Origin: Ampelomyces quisqualis
Lineage: Eukaryota; Ascomycota; Dothideomycetes; Pleosporales; Phaeosphaeriaceae
Direction: 5' to 3'
Assembly: GCA_018398575.1 (NCBI GenBank)
Contig: JAGTXZ010000008.1
Location: 2,294,001-2,358,000, forward strand
DNA: 64,000 nt
Below, piece by piece: positions 10,801 through 20,739 of the stretch. Position numbers and translations under genes: made by a program. Below the pieces are notes generated by a model that searched no databases, was not told the origin of the DNA, and worked only from the letters and a program-made list of their open reading frames with translations. The stretch's first letter is position 1, and every line of letters starts with the position of its first letter.

Positions 10801-10892
10801 GATCCTGGCGGCGCAAGTACTTGGACGACATTGGCGGGACTGGTCACGGCGCTTCTCTGTGCCTCGTTCAGGCCCTCCAACAAAGCATCCAT
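7854..10892 (-). CDS. UvrD/Rep-family ATP-dependent DNA helicase, Srs2-like
   Basis: A 3'-5' superfamily 1 DNA helicase, nuclear; in yeast Srs2 strips Rad51 from DNA and acts at replication forks. A single exon of 1012 residues. Motifs appear in order: Q motif LNEAQRSAV, Walker A APPGSGKTKT (about 27-36), motif Ia CTFTIKAAKEM, Walker B VLIDEYQDTN (about 215), motif III GDPDQSIYSFR, motif IV NYRSS, motif V STIHAAKGLEW and motif VI RRLLYVGMTRA. The C-terminal third is disordered and basic. It contains QGAITTFF (about 835-842), an almost perfect PCNA-interacting (PIP) box, as expected for an Srs2-type anti-recombinase recruited by PCNA. The last 30 residues hold a conserved-looking KTLGTRRTMQGW block. 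The start ATG lies 7 residues before the Q motif. Confidence 0.93.
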   Translation of the reverse strand: MDALLEGLNEAQRSAVTSPANVVQVLAPPGSGKTKTLTARVAYHVIHERLQPWNIIVCTFTIKAAKEMKERIKGFVGNKLEAKLILGTFHSVARRFLSRYGQEIGIDKNFGIADTNDSKAIIKRIVTRSQYTVEPSHARSRISRLKSKGISADQFRATSKNVNDNEFANVYSSYEEHLKASNLLDYDDLLVRCVDLLKRHPSCVSTIQAVLIDEYQDTNNIQYELMKLLAHSTRRITIVGDPDQSIYSFRSAEIKNLFRMRDEFPESIVINLENNYRSSGCILNSALAVIEQDESRPQKALLATHGVGEPPTLRHLVSAQVEAKWTVEEMIRTKTLAAGLLNYNDYAILLRSSQLSLQFERALGQAGVPYRMVAGTRFFDRAEIKIILDYLRVVSQPEHNDAVARVINLPSRKVGDTTVKALLEEAEVKKVTLWKMVLDTAQGRRRPEAKISGPAQKGIEQFVNVILTAREKLIPANGDHCNLYDIIGHIIQKISFESYLKQTHKENWQDRWANVEELVAQATQMATAMADGEEINDDALPVVEGIEQRPDTGADILSKFLANVTLSSVTDQDGGEIEQVTISTIHAAKGLEWPVVFIPAMYDGSIPHSRAEDHDEERRLLYVGMTRAQGFLYLSCPIKQMGQGQETTTLSGFISERSVQKHFRQRGPDLAFKKSTIPDLAQILRRPCPTAEEINIARGQLERPEDDYWPATREEIDGDDSSWGTSWDDKPKGSGLHGAAGSKRRKLEVNDLVAVTMNRTSGFSMASTTMQSAKTGFTSARDLGNLQVMQREAERMRMLATAHDTETGRSAYQADKKAEAKPIPAQKVKPRAAGQGAITTFFAKRSTSTPSEEVEQSAAFTGPPSLQRSQSSLPNTTPLCDMSNVQSSTSRPPRPFQPLSVPDYKLRNRPMPSKPRRSDPAGMESTRYVLLSSSPTKPETEDSALGNEATEPASPVKQSSSVTATTTTCGFRAASTFHTTSMSQAQRKTLGTRRTMQGWSVKNSSMPKPRPS

Positions 10893-11312
10893 GGGTGTTG
10901 TGAGGACGCGGTGCGTCCCATGTTGAATCGTGGTAGAGGGACGCGGGGCTGGGGCAGATAAGGGATTCGCGCCATCACGTGAAGATAAGATAAGAGGAAC
11001 CCTTACCGCCTACAGAGGCTGGCTGTCGTCTCTCAACATCAAAAAAACAAACTCTGACATGGTGCATGGCATAGCTGCAGACGACCCATCCTTCTTGAAG
11101 CATTATCCGGGAGATGCCTTAGATGACCGCCCATCCTTTGACGCTGACGTTCTTCCAGACAAGTCGTAGATTCTGAGCATTTCGCAGCTTGTCAAATAGT
11201 CAAGACTTCAAGGCTAGTGAATCCTAATCTCTGAGCCAAGCATTACAAGACACATACAATCCATACGACAAATCTTCGAGTAAAGATATCTATCTACACA
11301 CCCTTATACATC
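10893..11312. other. Intergenic, no gene seen
   Basis: Upstream region of the helicase gene and 3' flank of the lactonase gene. Short frames only; nothing supported. Confidence 0.4.
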
Positions 11313-12760
11313 TTACCCCCTGACCACATTTCCCCCCTCCTTGCCTCCCTCAACATCCACACCTCCCTTGTACTTGAACCTCTTCAATCCCCTCACACCC
11401 ACATGAATCCTAAACACACTCCCTGCAAACTCATCCAGGCCTTTTCCTCCCTCGCCACTCGTTCCTCCCGCGGATGTAATGACCAGGTCTTCGCCCACGA
11501 AACAGGGACACGTGGGTTGTTGTGTCGGGACTTTGATTTCCGCCACGATCTCGCCCTGGGGCGAAATGCGCAGGACGTGCGACCCGCCGTGTAAAGCGGT
11601 CCACATGTGTCCTTCTTGGTCGATACAATGGCCATCGGGCACAGCGTCTGCGCCATACCGGTTATCCTCTGGCATTACGAAAAATGGGCGCTGATTGCTG
11701 ATTGCACCCGTTTGCGAGTCGAAATCGAACTGGTAGATTGTTTTCTTGGGACTGTCAGCCCAGTACATGGTTTTGTCGTCTTCAGTCCACGCCGTGCCGT
11801 TTGGAATCGCAATGTCGCTGAGCGGTCGATGGAGGTTTCCGTCGGTGTTGAGTCGGAAGAGGGCGCCGTGCTCGTCCCATGGCGAAGTCAGCGGGTCGAA
11901 CATGAAGCCTGCCCAGAAGCGGCCTGAGGAATCGACGGCGCCATCGTTGCCTCTGTAGAGATGGGGCTTGTTTGCGGAGGTTTCGGCGGGAGACCATACG
12001 CGCTTGATCCAGCGGTATTCGCCGGTGGATTTGTGCGCGATGCCGTAGCCGTATTTGCCGGCAAAGACGAAGTGCGTTGGGTCGTTTTCCATGTCCGCAG
12101 TGCATCTCCGATGAGTCAGCATTTTTGAGATGGAGAGAAGAGGAGAGGGGTGGTAGGTCTACCCTATTGAAATGTCGAATTCCTTGACAATCTTGTGACT
12201 TGATGGGCCAACGGCGAGGTCAACACGATGGATGCGCTGCTTTTCGACGTCGAGGAAGCGCAGACTATTTGTGTCGTCTTCCCAGAAGGGACCTTCGCCA
12301 AGGGAGCAGTTTAGTCGGAGCCATGGCTGGGAGATGGTCAGTGTTTGATGTTGTGTTGATGCATGACAAGTTGATGTAGTGAGCAGTGGTTTGCAAGCAT
12401 TTCTGAAGCTCAGCAGAACAGATGCTTTGCAGAATGGTTGCAAGACACTACTCGCAGCAAACTTGCGTGAAAAGTAAGGCTGGGTTGTGCGATTGTTCCC
12501 ATCCACCTCGCGTCGAGTTCATGACCTCAGCGGGGCGTCGTTCCCCCACCATCCCACCCTCGCTGCGCATCACATACCTCTGTAATTTCGTACTTCTTCA
12601 CCTCGGACATTGTCGCGGCGTCGATAGTGTTTGCAGGGGAATGTGTCCCGCTCTCGAAGTCCTTGCCGGCAGTGTCTGTGTTTTGATGACTGCTCGCAGG
12701 CGTGCTGCCGTTTAACGCACCTCTGATCGCGGCCCACAATTTGGATAGCGTTGCTCCCAT
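11313..12760 (-). CDS. SMP-30/gluconolactonase/LRE-like protein
   Basis: A six-bladed beta-propeller lactone hydrolase, probably cytosolic; fungal members act on sugar or xenobiotic lactones. Exons 12760-12578, 12326-12163 and 12105-11313 (introns 251 and 57 nt) join in frame. Family marks: LGEGPFW (metal-binding Glu), RGNDGAVDSSGRFWAGF (metal Asn), PNGTAWTEDDKTMYWADS (metal Asn and Asp) and DGHCIDQEGHMWTALHGG. The core starts at MSEVKKYEITEPWLRLN (ATG at 12610, 329 residues). An in-frame upstream ATG at 12760 adds 50 residues beginning MGATLSKLW, an N-myristoylation-like start; I include it but either start may be used. The first intron is long for this genome and could hide an extra exon. 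Confidence 0.85.
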
Positions 12761-13765
12761 TTTCGACGTGTGACGTCCCGATGAGCCGCCACTTGAGTTT
12801 GGTCTCGGGTCACGCTTCGATGATAATTGCTACCGACGCGCGTGTCACTTCTACCGTTTCTTGGGTAGACTGATGTGCACAGCTGCGACTCTGGGTCGGC
12901 GGTGCAGGTGGATGCCGCGATGCGGATGGATTCTTCCTTGGTGTGTATGTCGCAGGAACAGACAGAACGAAAGGTATAGCAGGAGAGCAGGTACGGTAGT
13001 GGAAAGAAAATACAACCGCAAACATCAAGGCGGTCAGCGGTACATATCCACTGCATTCATTTCACAATCCTCGCGCTCTCGGTCGCACGGTACGCACATG
13101 CGACTTCTCAACAGCTCATGGAAGCTCATTTGCAGCGTGGGCGAGCCAACGGTCTGCTCGATTGACATAGGTGACGGCACGCAAGGTATAGTGGCCATGT
13201 ATTGCTGATAGGACCTCGCATCCTGAGGCGGTGGTATCGAAGAATTGTCGGCTGCGCGGTCCGGAAGCGCGCCATCCCACGGGGAGTAACAAATCTCCGT
13301 TCCGGTTGGATGAGGCTAATGAGACACTGTGTACTTGCTTGGTGCATGAAGAAAATATAATTCGTCCCGTATGTTCCGGTAGGATAATATCGTCAGGTGC
13401 GGGTGCTTGTCATGGACGTGCGATAGCGCCACGCGGGAGGACCTGCAGCGCCGATGAGACATGGTCTTGGTTGAAGACGGCCTTTATCCCAAAAACTCGA
13501 GTAGCATAACGGAAAAAAGCTGGCTTTCACGTACACTACTATACAACATCCGTGCAGCATCTGCGCTGCACCGAGATGAACCATCATTAAGTCAACCAGG
13601 GAATTCGATATTAGACGCTCCTTCACATGTGAACGCCGGGACAAGCTATCTACCACGTCACCTAGTATTCTAGCCAAACGCTATGCAGACTTCAAAGTGC
13701 ATGTCGTTGCATCATATTTTCAAGAGTTCTACCTCGCCCGCCACACTCTGTTCTTCGCTCATCCA
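12761..13765. other. Intergenic, no gene seen
   Basis: One kilobase of upstream and downstream flank. Open frames on both strands are short and carry no recognisable motif. Confidence 0.4.
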
Positions 13766-14815
13766 TTAGGTACAGCACGAACAATCATTACAACTACTAT
13801 CCCTAATCGTCGGTGGCACCGCGCACGTCTTTTGCGGCGTATACGGCGCCGTCGGACTAGGATTCGCGGGCCCCTCTGCAGTTACTGCCTTGACCAGCAC
13901 GGGGATCGAAGAGCCCGTGGTCAGACTGAACGGGCGGTGATTCAGAACCCTTAGCAAGCTCGAAATCTCGCCACTATGGCTGCTGATTGCGACGACTTGT
14001 TCGCCGCCTTGCACGATTTCGTCGAGCACGATTTTACTGCGCGCGTCTTGGTTTGAGCGCGGCTCGGCGCGGAGAAGTTGCCAAAAGGGATCGTGCTCAG
14101 CGAAGCCTTTTTCGAAGTTGAAGGTGGGGAAGTTGGCGTGGATGTAGGATCGCGAGCTGCGTCTGTCGCATGTGTGTGCGCTTATTCCCTCGCGCAGGTA
14201 TTCTTTGATGATGGGCTTGAACGGCTTGCTCTTGGGGAGCGTGAGGTTCGTAAATGTGATTTCTGCGGTGTCCAGGCATCGGTACAAGGGCGAGGTGTAG
14301 TACTTTTCGGGGGTGGTGATTTTTTGATCCCCGATGAGGCGAGTCCAGAAGTTGTGCGCACGTTGGGCTTGGTATACACCTTCGGAGGTGAGTTTCGCAT
14401 CGGCCCACGCGTGCGTCCCGTTGCCGTCGAGCTCGGACCAGTAGCAATTCCAGCCGGGTGTGCCGAAGTAGGACTCTGCGGCGTTGTGGTAACCTTGGCC
14501 GTGGCGGCCCATGAACATGAGTACATAGTGCTCGTTCTTGGGAGATTCCTTGTTCAACGTGGAGATGTAGTGTGAGAGCCGCTGCCATTGCGTGCTTGAC
14601 TTTTCACTGGGACGGGACGGATCCGAAGGGTAGGTCCGGTTGATGAGCCCAAAGTTGGTGGCAATGTAGTCAAACCCAGTGGGATTGGTAGAGTTGAGGT
14701 CTTGCAGGAAGACTTGGGGCACAACAGAGTAGGTAATTGCTTGGGGCAGTGATGGGGTTGCAGCGGTGGTTGAAGCTGGAGCTAGCAAGCTCGCCAGAAG
14801 CGTCGAGGTGAGCAT
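13766..14815 (-). CDS. Secreted histidine phosphatase / phosphoglycerate mutase-like protein
   Basis: A single exon of 349 residues from the ATG at 14815, chosen because it begins a clear signal peptide (MLTSTLLASLLAPASTTAA). The branch-1 histidine-phosphatase signature is FMGRHGQGYHN (RHG at about 104-106, phospho-accepting His105), with the second catalytic His in AISSHSGEI; SPLYRCLDTA supplies the additional phosphate-binding Arg. Several N-x-S/T sites fit secretion. Fungal members (Pmu1-like) are often of uncertain substrate, and the secreted location argues against glycolysis. An alternative start 15 codons upstream would mask the signal peptide. Confidence 0.85.
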   Translation of the reverse strand: MLTSTLLASLLAPASTTAATPSLPQAITYSVVPQVFLQDLNSTNPTGFDYIATNFGLINRTYPSDPSRPSEKSSTQWQRLSHYISTLNKESPKNEHYVLMFMGRHGQGYHNAAESYFGTPGWNCYWSELDGNGTHAWADAKLTSEGVYQAQRAHNFWTRLIGDQKITTPEKYYTSPLYRCLDTAEITFTNLTLPKSKPFKPIIKEYLREGISAHTCDRRSSRSYIHANFPTFNFEKGFAEHDPFWQLLRAEPRSNQDARSKIVLDEIVQGGEQVVAISSHSGEISSLLRVLNHRPFSLTTGSSIPVLVKAVTAEGPANPSPTAPYTPQKTCAVPPTIRDSSCNDCSCCT

Positions 14816-15117
14816 GGTGGATATGGAGGAACTGGTGTCGAGGAACTGGCTTGCTATCACTGTTCACTTGGGCTTCTTATGCGCCTCATGAGGATGGCGG
14901 AGTCAAGCACTGCAGTGCTGGTAGCGAACCAGTGCGAAACGTGACGGGGTGTACTTGCACTCAGGGTACTGATTGGAGAAAGCTACGGCTGCTGCATCTT
15001 CGAGACCTAACCCCCTCGGGTCTAGCGTCGAGTCCCGTGCCTGCCAAGATTTCGAGGGCCTCGGCTGCACCTTCCCGCTGGAGACGCAGTCCACAAAAAA
15101 GTTGGAGCACCCACCAG

Positions 15118-15205
15118 TACCATAACTACCACCGCGACCACCGCGACCACAGCCACCACAGCAACCACAGCAACCACAGCCACCACAGCAACCACAGCAG
15201 CCACA
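15118..15205 (+). repeat. CCACAGCAA/CCACCGCGA imperfect 9-bp repeat in the JIP5 leader
   Basis: Tandem 9-nt units of the type CCAC(A/C)GC(A/G)A run up to within about 10 nt of the JIP5 start codon. They lie in the presumed 5' leader, are purine-poor on the transcript strand, and contain no upstream ATG. Confidence 0.7.
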
Positions 15206-15211
15206 CCCCCC

Positions 15212-16543
15212 ATGTTTGAGAATCTGTGCGCGATTCCGCTCGAGGCCGACTTGTTCGCGCAGGCGATTCATCCCGAAGAGCCCATTGTCGCCGTCGGCCT
15301 TGCGTCTGGTCACGTGCACACGTACAGACTGCCTGCTGGCGCTAGCGACGGCAGCGACGACGAGACGTTGGCTTCGGAGACCGGCTTTGGACACATAGCC
15401 ACGGCCTGGAAGACACGGCGGCACAAGGGCAGCTGCAGAACGCTGGCCTACAGCAGCGATGGCGCGTCACTGTACTCGGCAGGCACCGACGGCATTGTCA
15501 AGGTCGCAGACTCAACCACGGGGAGGGTGACGGCCAAGATGACGCTGCCATCGGATTCGTAAGTCCCGACATGCACGAGCCAGACACAAGATGATGTAAC
15601 CCATGGCCCTAGCATCACCGGGGGGCTCGATGCGCCGACACTCGTCCACGCCCTCTCCCCTCAATCGCTCATCCTCGGCACCGACTCGTCTGCGCTGCAC
15701 ATCTACGACATCCGAGACCTGGGCGCCAGATCGATGCTCGCTCCACACGCCACACATCGCCCGCACGACGACTACGTCTCCTCGCTCACCCCCCTGCCAG
15801 CAACTGAAGCGAGCACCAGCGGCTTCAGCAAACAATGGGTCACGACAGGCGGCAGCACACTGGCAGTCACTGATCTGCGGAGAGGCGTCATGGTGCGCAG
15901 CGAGGACCAGGAAGAAGAGCTCCTCAGTTCCGTCATGGTCACTGGGCTCTCGCGGAAAGGAACCAGCGTGGGCGAGAAGGTGCTGGTCGGCGGCGGCAAC
16001 GGCGTCTTGACACTGTGGGAGCGGGGCGTCTGGGACGACCAGGACGAGCGCATCACCGTCGACAAGTCCAAGGGCGGTGGCGAGAGCTTGGACGTCATTA
16101 CATTGCTCCCAGACGGCATTGGGCCCGGCGGAAAGATCGCTGCAGTCGGCCTGGGCAACGGCGCGCTACGCTTCGTCAAACTCGGCCAGAACAAGGTCAT
16201 CGATGAGCTCAAGCACGACGTACTGGGGCAGGAAGGCGTCATTGGACTCGGATTCGACGTTACTGGCAGGATGATAAGTGGTGGCGGCAGAAACGTGAAT
16301 GTGTGGGGCGAGAAGACGTGGCAGGACGTTGCCGAGGAGGAAGAGGAAGAGGAAGAGGAAGAGGAGACACCGATAAATGGGAAGCGAGGGCTCGAAAGCG
16401 GCTCGGACGACAGCGAAGAGGAGGAGGCCGAGGACAGCAGCGAGGAAGAGGAGCCCAAGCAGAAGCGCAAGAAGAGAAAGAAGGGCAAGGGTGGCAAGCA
16501 GGCAAAAGGCCACGGCATTTTGCACTTCTCAGGCCTGGATTGA
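15212..16543 (+). CDS. JIP5: WD repeat-containing protein JIP5
   Basis: A nucleolar WD40 protein needed for 60S ribosomal subunit assembly in yeast. Exons 15212-15558 and 15613-16543 with a 54-nt intron (GTAAGT…CTAG) give 425 residues. The sequence opens MFENLCAIPLEADLFAQAIHP, a family signature (loss-of-repeat start), and shows WD-like blades such as HKGSCRTLAYSSDGASLYSAGTDGIVKVAD and HDDYVSSLTPLP. The C-terminus has a run of about 12 Glu, then acidic and Lys-rich nucleolar-type tracts, and ends GHGILHFSGLD, again typical of JIP5. The acidic run is encoded by a GAGGAA microsatellite. Confidence 0.93.
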
Positions 16544-16822
16544 AGAGCTGATTTGAAGTTGCCGCTACACCGCGAGATTCTTTGATCACCTGTTGTTCGT
16601 TTGACCACGAAGCTTCAGGTATGCAAGCTTCTTTTCGGCGCCCTGGTCTTCGATGCAGCTCATGTACAAAAGAACCCACGGTATATGTCGCTGTATGACG
16701 AATCCACCCCACAAGCTCGAATTGTTTTCATGAAGACTCGTCGTGGTTATCTTTGACCAGGCCATACATCCATCACAATCACCAACAATCTTGCTGCAGC
16801 GCTATGTAGTCTACGCTCTACT

Positions 16823-17167
16823 AAGCATACTATGGTTTTTCTGGATTGACCAGGATTGTTTCAACCAGCCAGAAACGAATAATCAGAATAGTAAACTTCG
16901 TTGATGGACCTGATCTACACCCATGCGACAAACACTGTCATCTGGCTAGGCGATGATAACGGCCAGGACCCGGCTTCGGCATTTGATGTGATGAAATACA
17001 GGGGGAGATGCTTCAAGAAGAAGGGAATATCTCCTGGAAAGCCTAGTCCACATAAGAGATGCTCAGGCCACCGAGCCAATAATGAACAAGTTTTATGGCA
17101 TTATCGGTCTGGAGAGATCGACCGGACTATTCGGGATCCGACTCCAGCTCAAAGTTGGGCTATCTAG
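16823..17167 (+). pseudogene. HET-domain (heterokaryon incompatibility) remnant
   Basis: One frame reads FFWIDQDCFNQPETNNQNSKLR and ends at a stop; the next frame immediately continues MDLIYTHATNTVIWLGDDNGQDP. Together they match the core HET motif order (W-I-D-x-x-C-I-N-Q … M-x-x-I-Y-x-x-A-x-x-V-x-x-W-L-G). They are separated by a frameshift, and nothing of the domain is found before or after. The tail drifts into unrelated sequence and a stop. This is a decayed fragment. Confidence 0.75.
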
Positions 17168-18270
17168 CTCGGCCAAGCTAGCGTAAAAGTCTTTCTGATG
17201 AGGAGTCGCAAATTGTGCCAATCCCTCGCGCATGCATGGTGAATTCAACAACGGCTGGAAAGCTAGTTACTGGGCACGCGGGAACCCTCCGACCCGCATC
17301 CATCGTTTTAATCGCTTGCAAGTTGGAGTTTCACATTATTGCTGTTTCTTTGGTCTTGATGAGGTCACACGGGTCGGAGCAAGGCGCTCACTCACCACAG
17401 AGTTTGCGTAGTTTGGTGCCTGCATCAAGGTTTGCTGTGATTGGCCTGAGGTGCTACATGATTTAATCATCGGTTAGCACAGATAGAGTTTGATAGGCAA
17501 AGGGGCATAGATACCTTTTTGGCTTGCTGTTAAAGGCAAGATGATTACGCAGGAAAATGGGTCTGGGGTGCCCTTTATGAGGTCGGGGTTCGATTGAGGC
17601 CCGGGGGTGGGTACGCTGTAATAACAGCTATTATAACAACTAGTATGGCTCAAGGAATGCTGATACAAGACTCTGATGACTTGAAAAACGAAGAGCGTAA
17701 GAAGTAGGTTCAAGTGTTCCTGGATGAGCCGATGGTTAGTTTTGTCCTTCCCCCCTTCCCCCCCTTCCCCGACAATGCTCATGCAAATCTTCACTGAACA
17801 CAGCTAGAAAGGCCCAAAATAAGGTAGATGCGTAGGAAGTCGTTGGTCTGGCAACCAAAGGCATAAAGCAGCGGAAGACGGGATACCGAGGTCTGGCCTC
17901 TCCAGTTGAAGCATGGTCGCTCCATAGGATTGCACCCCGACAGAGTAGTCGGAAGCACGGTTCCACCTCAGGTACTGGAAAGGGTATATACCGAGGCCAT
18001 TTCCCCGCCTTTCAACAAAAGTCCAGAGATCCGCACTAATTGAGGTCTAGCGCCCGTAGTAAGATTTCGTCTTAGTGAGCGCAAGTGGCTGCTAGTCGTG
18101 TGGACCGTTGCCCCATTAGTCAAATCCATTTCACCAGGCGACTGGCGCTGTCTGCTGCCAAACTTACTGACCCCAGAGACTGGGCATATGAAAGACATGC
18201 GACTCCTCGTGAGGCCGTCGCTGGTCTTGGGTTTCCTGTTGTTGTGTCACAACGCTTCACCACCGCAAAC
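17168..18270. other. Intergenic, no gene seen
   Basis: Includes a C-rich/T-rich tract around 17750. No supported gene on either strand. Confidence 0.4.
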
Positions 18271-19580
18271 ATGTCGATCCCCAATCGAGGACCCGAGCTC
18301 ATGGGAGTCAATATCGGCTTTGCAGCGACTGCGACATTGGCTTATTCTTTGAGATGCTTCGTTCGGGTCAAGATGGTGAAGGCCTTCGGGCTCGATGATT
18401 GGCTGATGGGTCTGGCGTTGGTACGCAATGTCTGAATGTCTGGCCGAACAGTTTTAACGTGCCCAGCTCTCCATGATCGCCTACGTCGTATCTTCTAATA
18501 TTGGAGTATTCTACGGCACTGGTCGCCATCATTGGGATCTATCGACAGAGCACATTGAAAAGGCCCGACATTGTTGGTGGTTCGGCTTCATCTTCTACAC
18601 CTGGGCCATGGTCTTTGCGAAGCTCTCGATTGGATTCCTCCTGCTCAGAATCAGTGTCAAACTTATACACACCTGGCTCCTCTATGCCGCCATGCTCACT
18701 TGCGTTGTCACAGGAGGGTCCTTCTTCTTTACCAGCGTCTTCCAATGCTGGCCAGTGTACAGGTTCTGGCATGACGTTGATCCGAAAGCTTGCATTCCCA
18801 TTGATCTCCTCATTCGTCTCAGCAACATCTGCAGTACCTTCAGTATCCTTTCCGACTTCGTATTTGCGACCGTTCCTGCTTTTCTCATCTGGCACTTGCA
18901 GCTTGAGAGGAAAGCGAAGATTGCGTTGATTCCCCTCATCGCCATGGGCTGCATAGCAAGTGCGGCAGCCATTGCACGTTTTCCATTTATGAAGTACTTG
19001 AATTCTCCCGACTTTCTATGTGAGTTGCCTTGAATTCACACCTCAGCGCCAACGTCTAACATTCTCAGGGTCCACTATCGACATCGCCATCTGGTCAAGC
19101 GTCGAACAAGGCCTGGCAATCACAGCTAGCAGCCTCGCCACTCTTCGACCACTCTACTTCCTCGCCATGTCTCGCTGCGGCTTATCGGTTGCATCACGAG
19201 CATCGTATGGCAGAGATTCTGGACCACCAGCGTGGCCCTTGAGCTCCAAGACCTCGAAAGTCAACAACGAACAGAAGCAAGACAGCGTTCGACCTGATGT
19301 GTGCAATCTGGCCACAATAACCAAGGCCAGCAACTCGCACGACTTCGACTTCGACATAGACACAAATTCGTACCCCACCGCCTTGTCGCCCGTTTCCACC
19401 AAAGACCCCAAAAGGCTCTCCAAGAGGCACCAAAACGACAACGAAAGCGAAAGGGGTCTAGAAGTGAAGAGTTCTATGAGCAGCGACGAAGAAGACCCCA
19501 TGCAAATCATGGTCTCGAAATCATTCCGTGTCACAGATGAGGAGCGGTCACTGGCGTCATGCGACACGTCGTACACATGA
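18271..19580 (+). CDS. Seven-TM rhodopsin-domain fungal integral membrane protein (PTH11-like)
   Basis: Exons 18271-18420, 18467-19019 and 19069-19580, with introns of 46 and 49 nt, give 404 residues. The layout is that of the large fungal 'rhodopsin domain' family: an extracellular N-terminus, R-x-x-V-R-x-K after TM1, LDDWLMGLAL at TM2, a Cys in the ARHCWWFGFIFYTW segment, CWPVYRFW (conserved after TM4), IDIAIWSSVEQGLAITASSLATLRPL at the TM7 region, then a long hydrophilic Ser/Asp-rich cytosolic tail of about 130 residues. Members are plasma-membrane proteins, some acting as receptors in host or surface sensing. Ligand unknown. The intron positions restore the DFLWSTIDIAIW junction. Confidence 0.9.
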
Positions 19581-20242
19581 TGACAAAAGCACACGATCAA
19601 TACTTTGATATCTCATTACAAATCGTGTACTTATAGGTACACTTTGCAATGCACTTCGCCTGGTTGCGATATTGCAACACGCACGTGACGATTCCATTGT
19701 GCTCCACCACTCTCGTGGAGAGTTCTTGTACCGCCACACCGTCGTCAGTACCACTATAAACAAAAGGATACAAAGCAATACGTGGACACAGGCTCCGAGG
19801 GATAAGAAGCATGCAAAGAAAGAAAAGAGAAAGAATAGCCAGTGGGAGAGTCCAAGGCAGAGTTGCGACGAAGCAGATATTCCAGCGTCCAGGTCTCTGA
19901 AATGCAGCTTCTGTGTCGAGAACGAGTCGACGACCAGCCGTGAGGAAGTGGAAGAATTACCATTACGCAGACATGGTCTTTTTAATCAAATTCCATTACA
20001 TACACCCCCTGTCCCACATCCACTACACAATCCCCCAAACAAAATGAAAAAAAAAAAAACTCACACCCTAACCCCATTAGCGTCTTATGCTTAACCGCCC
20101 GTACAAACTTGCTCATGAATAAGACGAGGTTGAAGAGAAAAGAGATGATGCTGGGCGGAAGACGGGTGTAGGAGCTGTGGTTGAATAAGTTTATTTTGAC
20201 AATGGGGTATCTGAATGTGCTTTACTTGAAGGTTTTTCTCGC
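19581..20242. other. Intergenic between convergent genes, no gene seen
   Basis: Contains an A12 tract near 20047. Probably both 3' untranslated regions. Confidence 0.4.
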
Positions 20243-20739
20243 TCATGCGTCAGCTGCCTCCTTTTGCCTCTTAGTCTCCTCCTCTTGGGGCGTTCTGGTG
20301 GTAAGTTGCAGTGCATGAATGCCGCCTTCCCGGGCTAGTTCATCTTTCATAAGCGTGTTGACCATGCGGTGCCGTGCTAGTTGCATTTTGCCCTCGAAGG
20401 AAGAAGATGTTATCACGAGACTGCATGTGTTAGTCATGAGAGCCTGACAGTCTACTGTTGGACCAGGCATACCGGAAGTGCGTCTATGAGATGTCAGTCG
20501 AGTTCCCATGAGTCAAGAATGGGTCTCATACCTCTTTGCTGGTTACTCCTTGCATGGCTTGATGATGCGAGTGCTTATGCGAGTCGTTGAAGATTTGCAG
20601 AGTTGTAGGTTTCAACGCATCTGTTATCTACCCGGACGTCAGTACTCATTTATCACGGCCTCATGCCGAGTTTAGTCCGAGGATAGAGGCTTCCCTTGGT
20701 CCGCAGTGCGTCCTCCATCGGAGTCATGGAATGCGACAT
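20243..20739 (-). CDS. BolA-family protein, BOLA1/Bol1/Uvi31 type
   Basis: BolA proteins bind monothiol glutaredoxins and help pass Fe-S clusters; Bol1 acts in mitochondria for lipoyl synthase. Four exons (20739-20695, 20627-20532, 20483-20473, 20420-20243) give 109 residues: MTPMEDALRTK, then ITDALKPTTLQIFNDSHKH, a THFR linker and LVITSSSFEGKMQLARHRMVNTLMKDEL…GIHALQL. ETHFR, FEG and RHR-x-V are BolA hallmarks. The third exon is only 11 nt and is flanked by 48- and 52-nt introns. The first intron begins GG instead of GT (AAG|GGAAGC), yet joining there restores the exact family register; without splicing the frame ends after 11 more codons. Either a non-canonical donor is used or the allele is damaged. 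Confidence 0.85.

Noticed and set aside
15022..15213. Minus-strand frame encoding a (VVA)n hydrophobic repeat
   Set aside because: It is the reverse reading of the 9-bp repeat in the JIP5 leader, not a protein.
17500..17640. Sequence resembling a tRNA anticodon arm and GGTTCGATT T-arm word
   Set aside because: The arms do not pair into a cloverleaf and no A box or acceptor stem fits.
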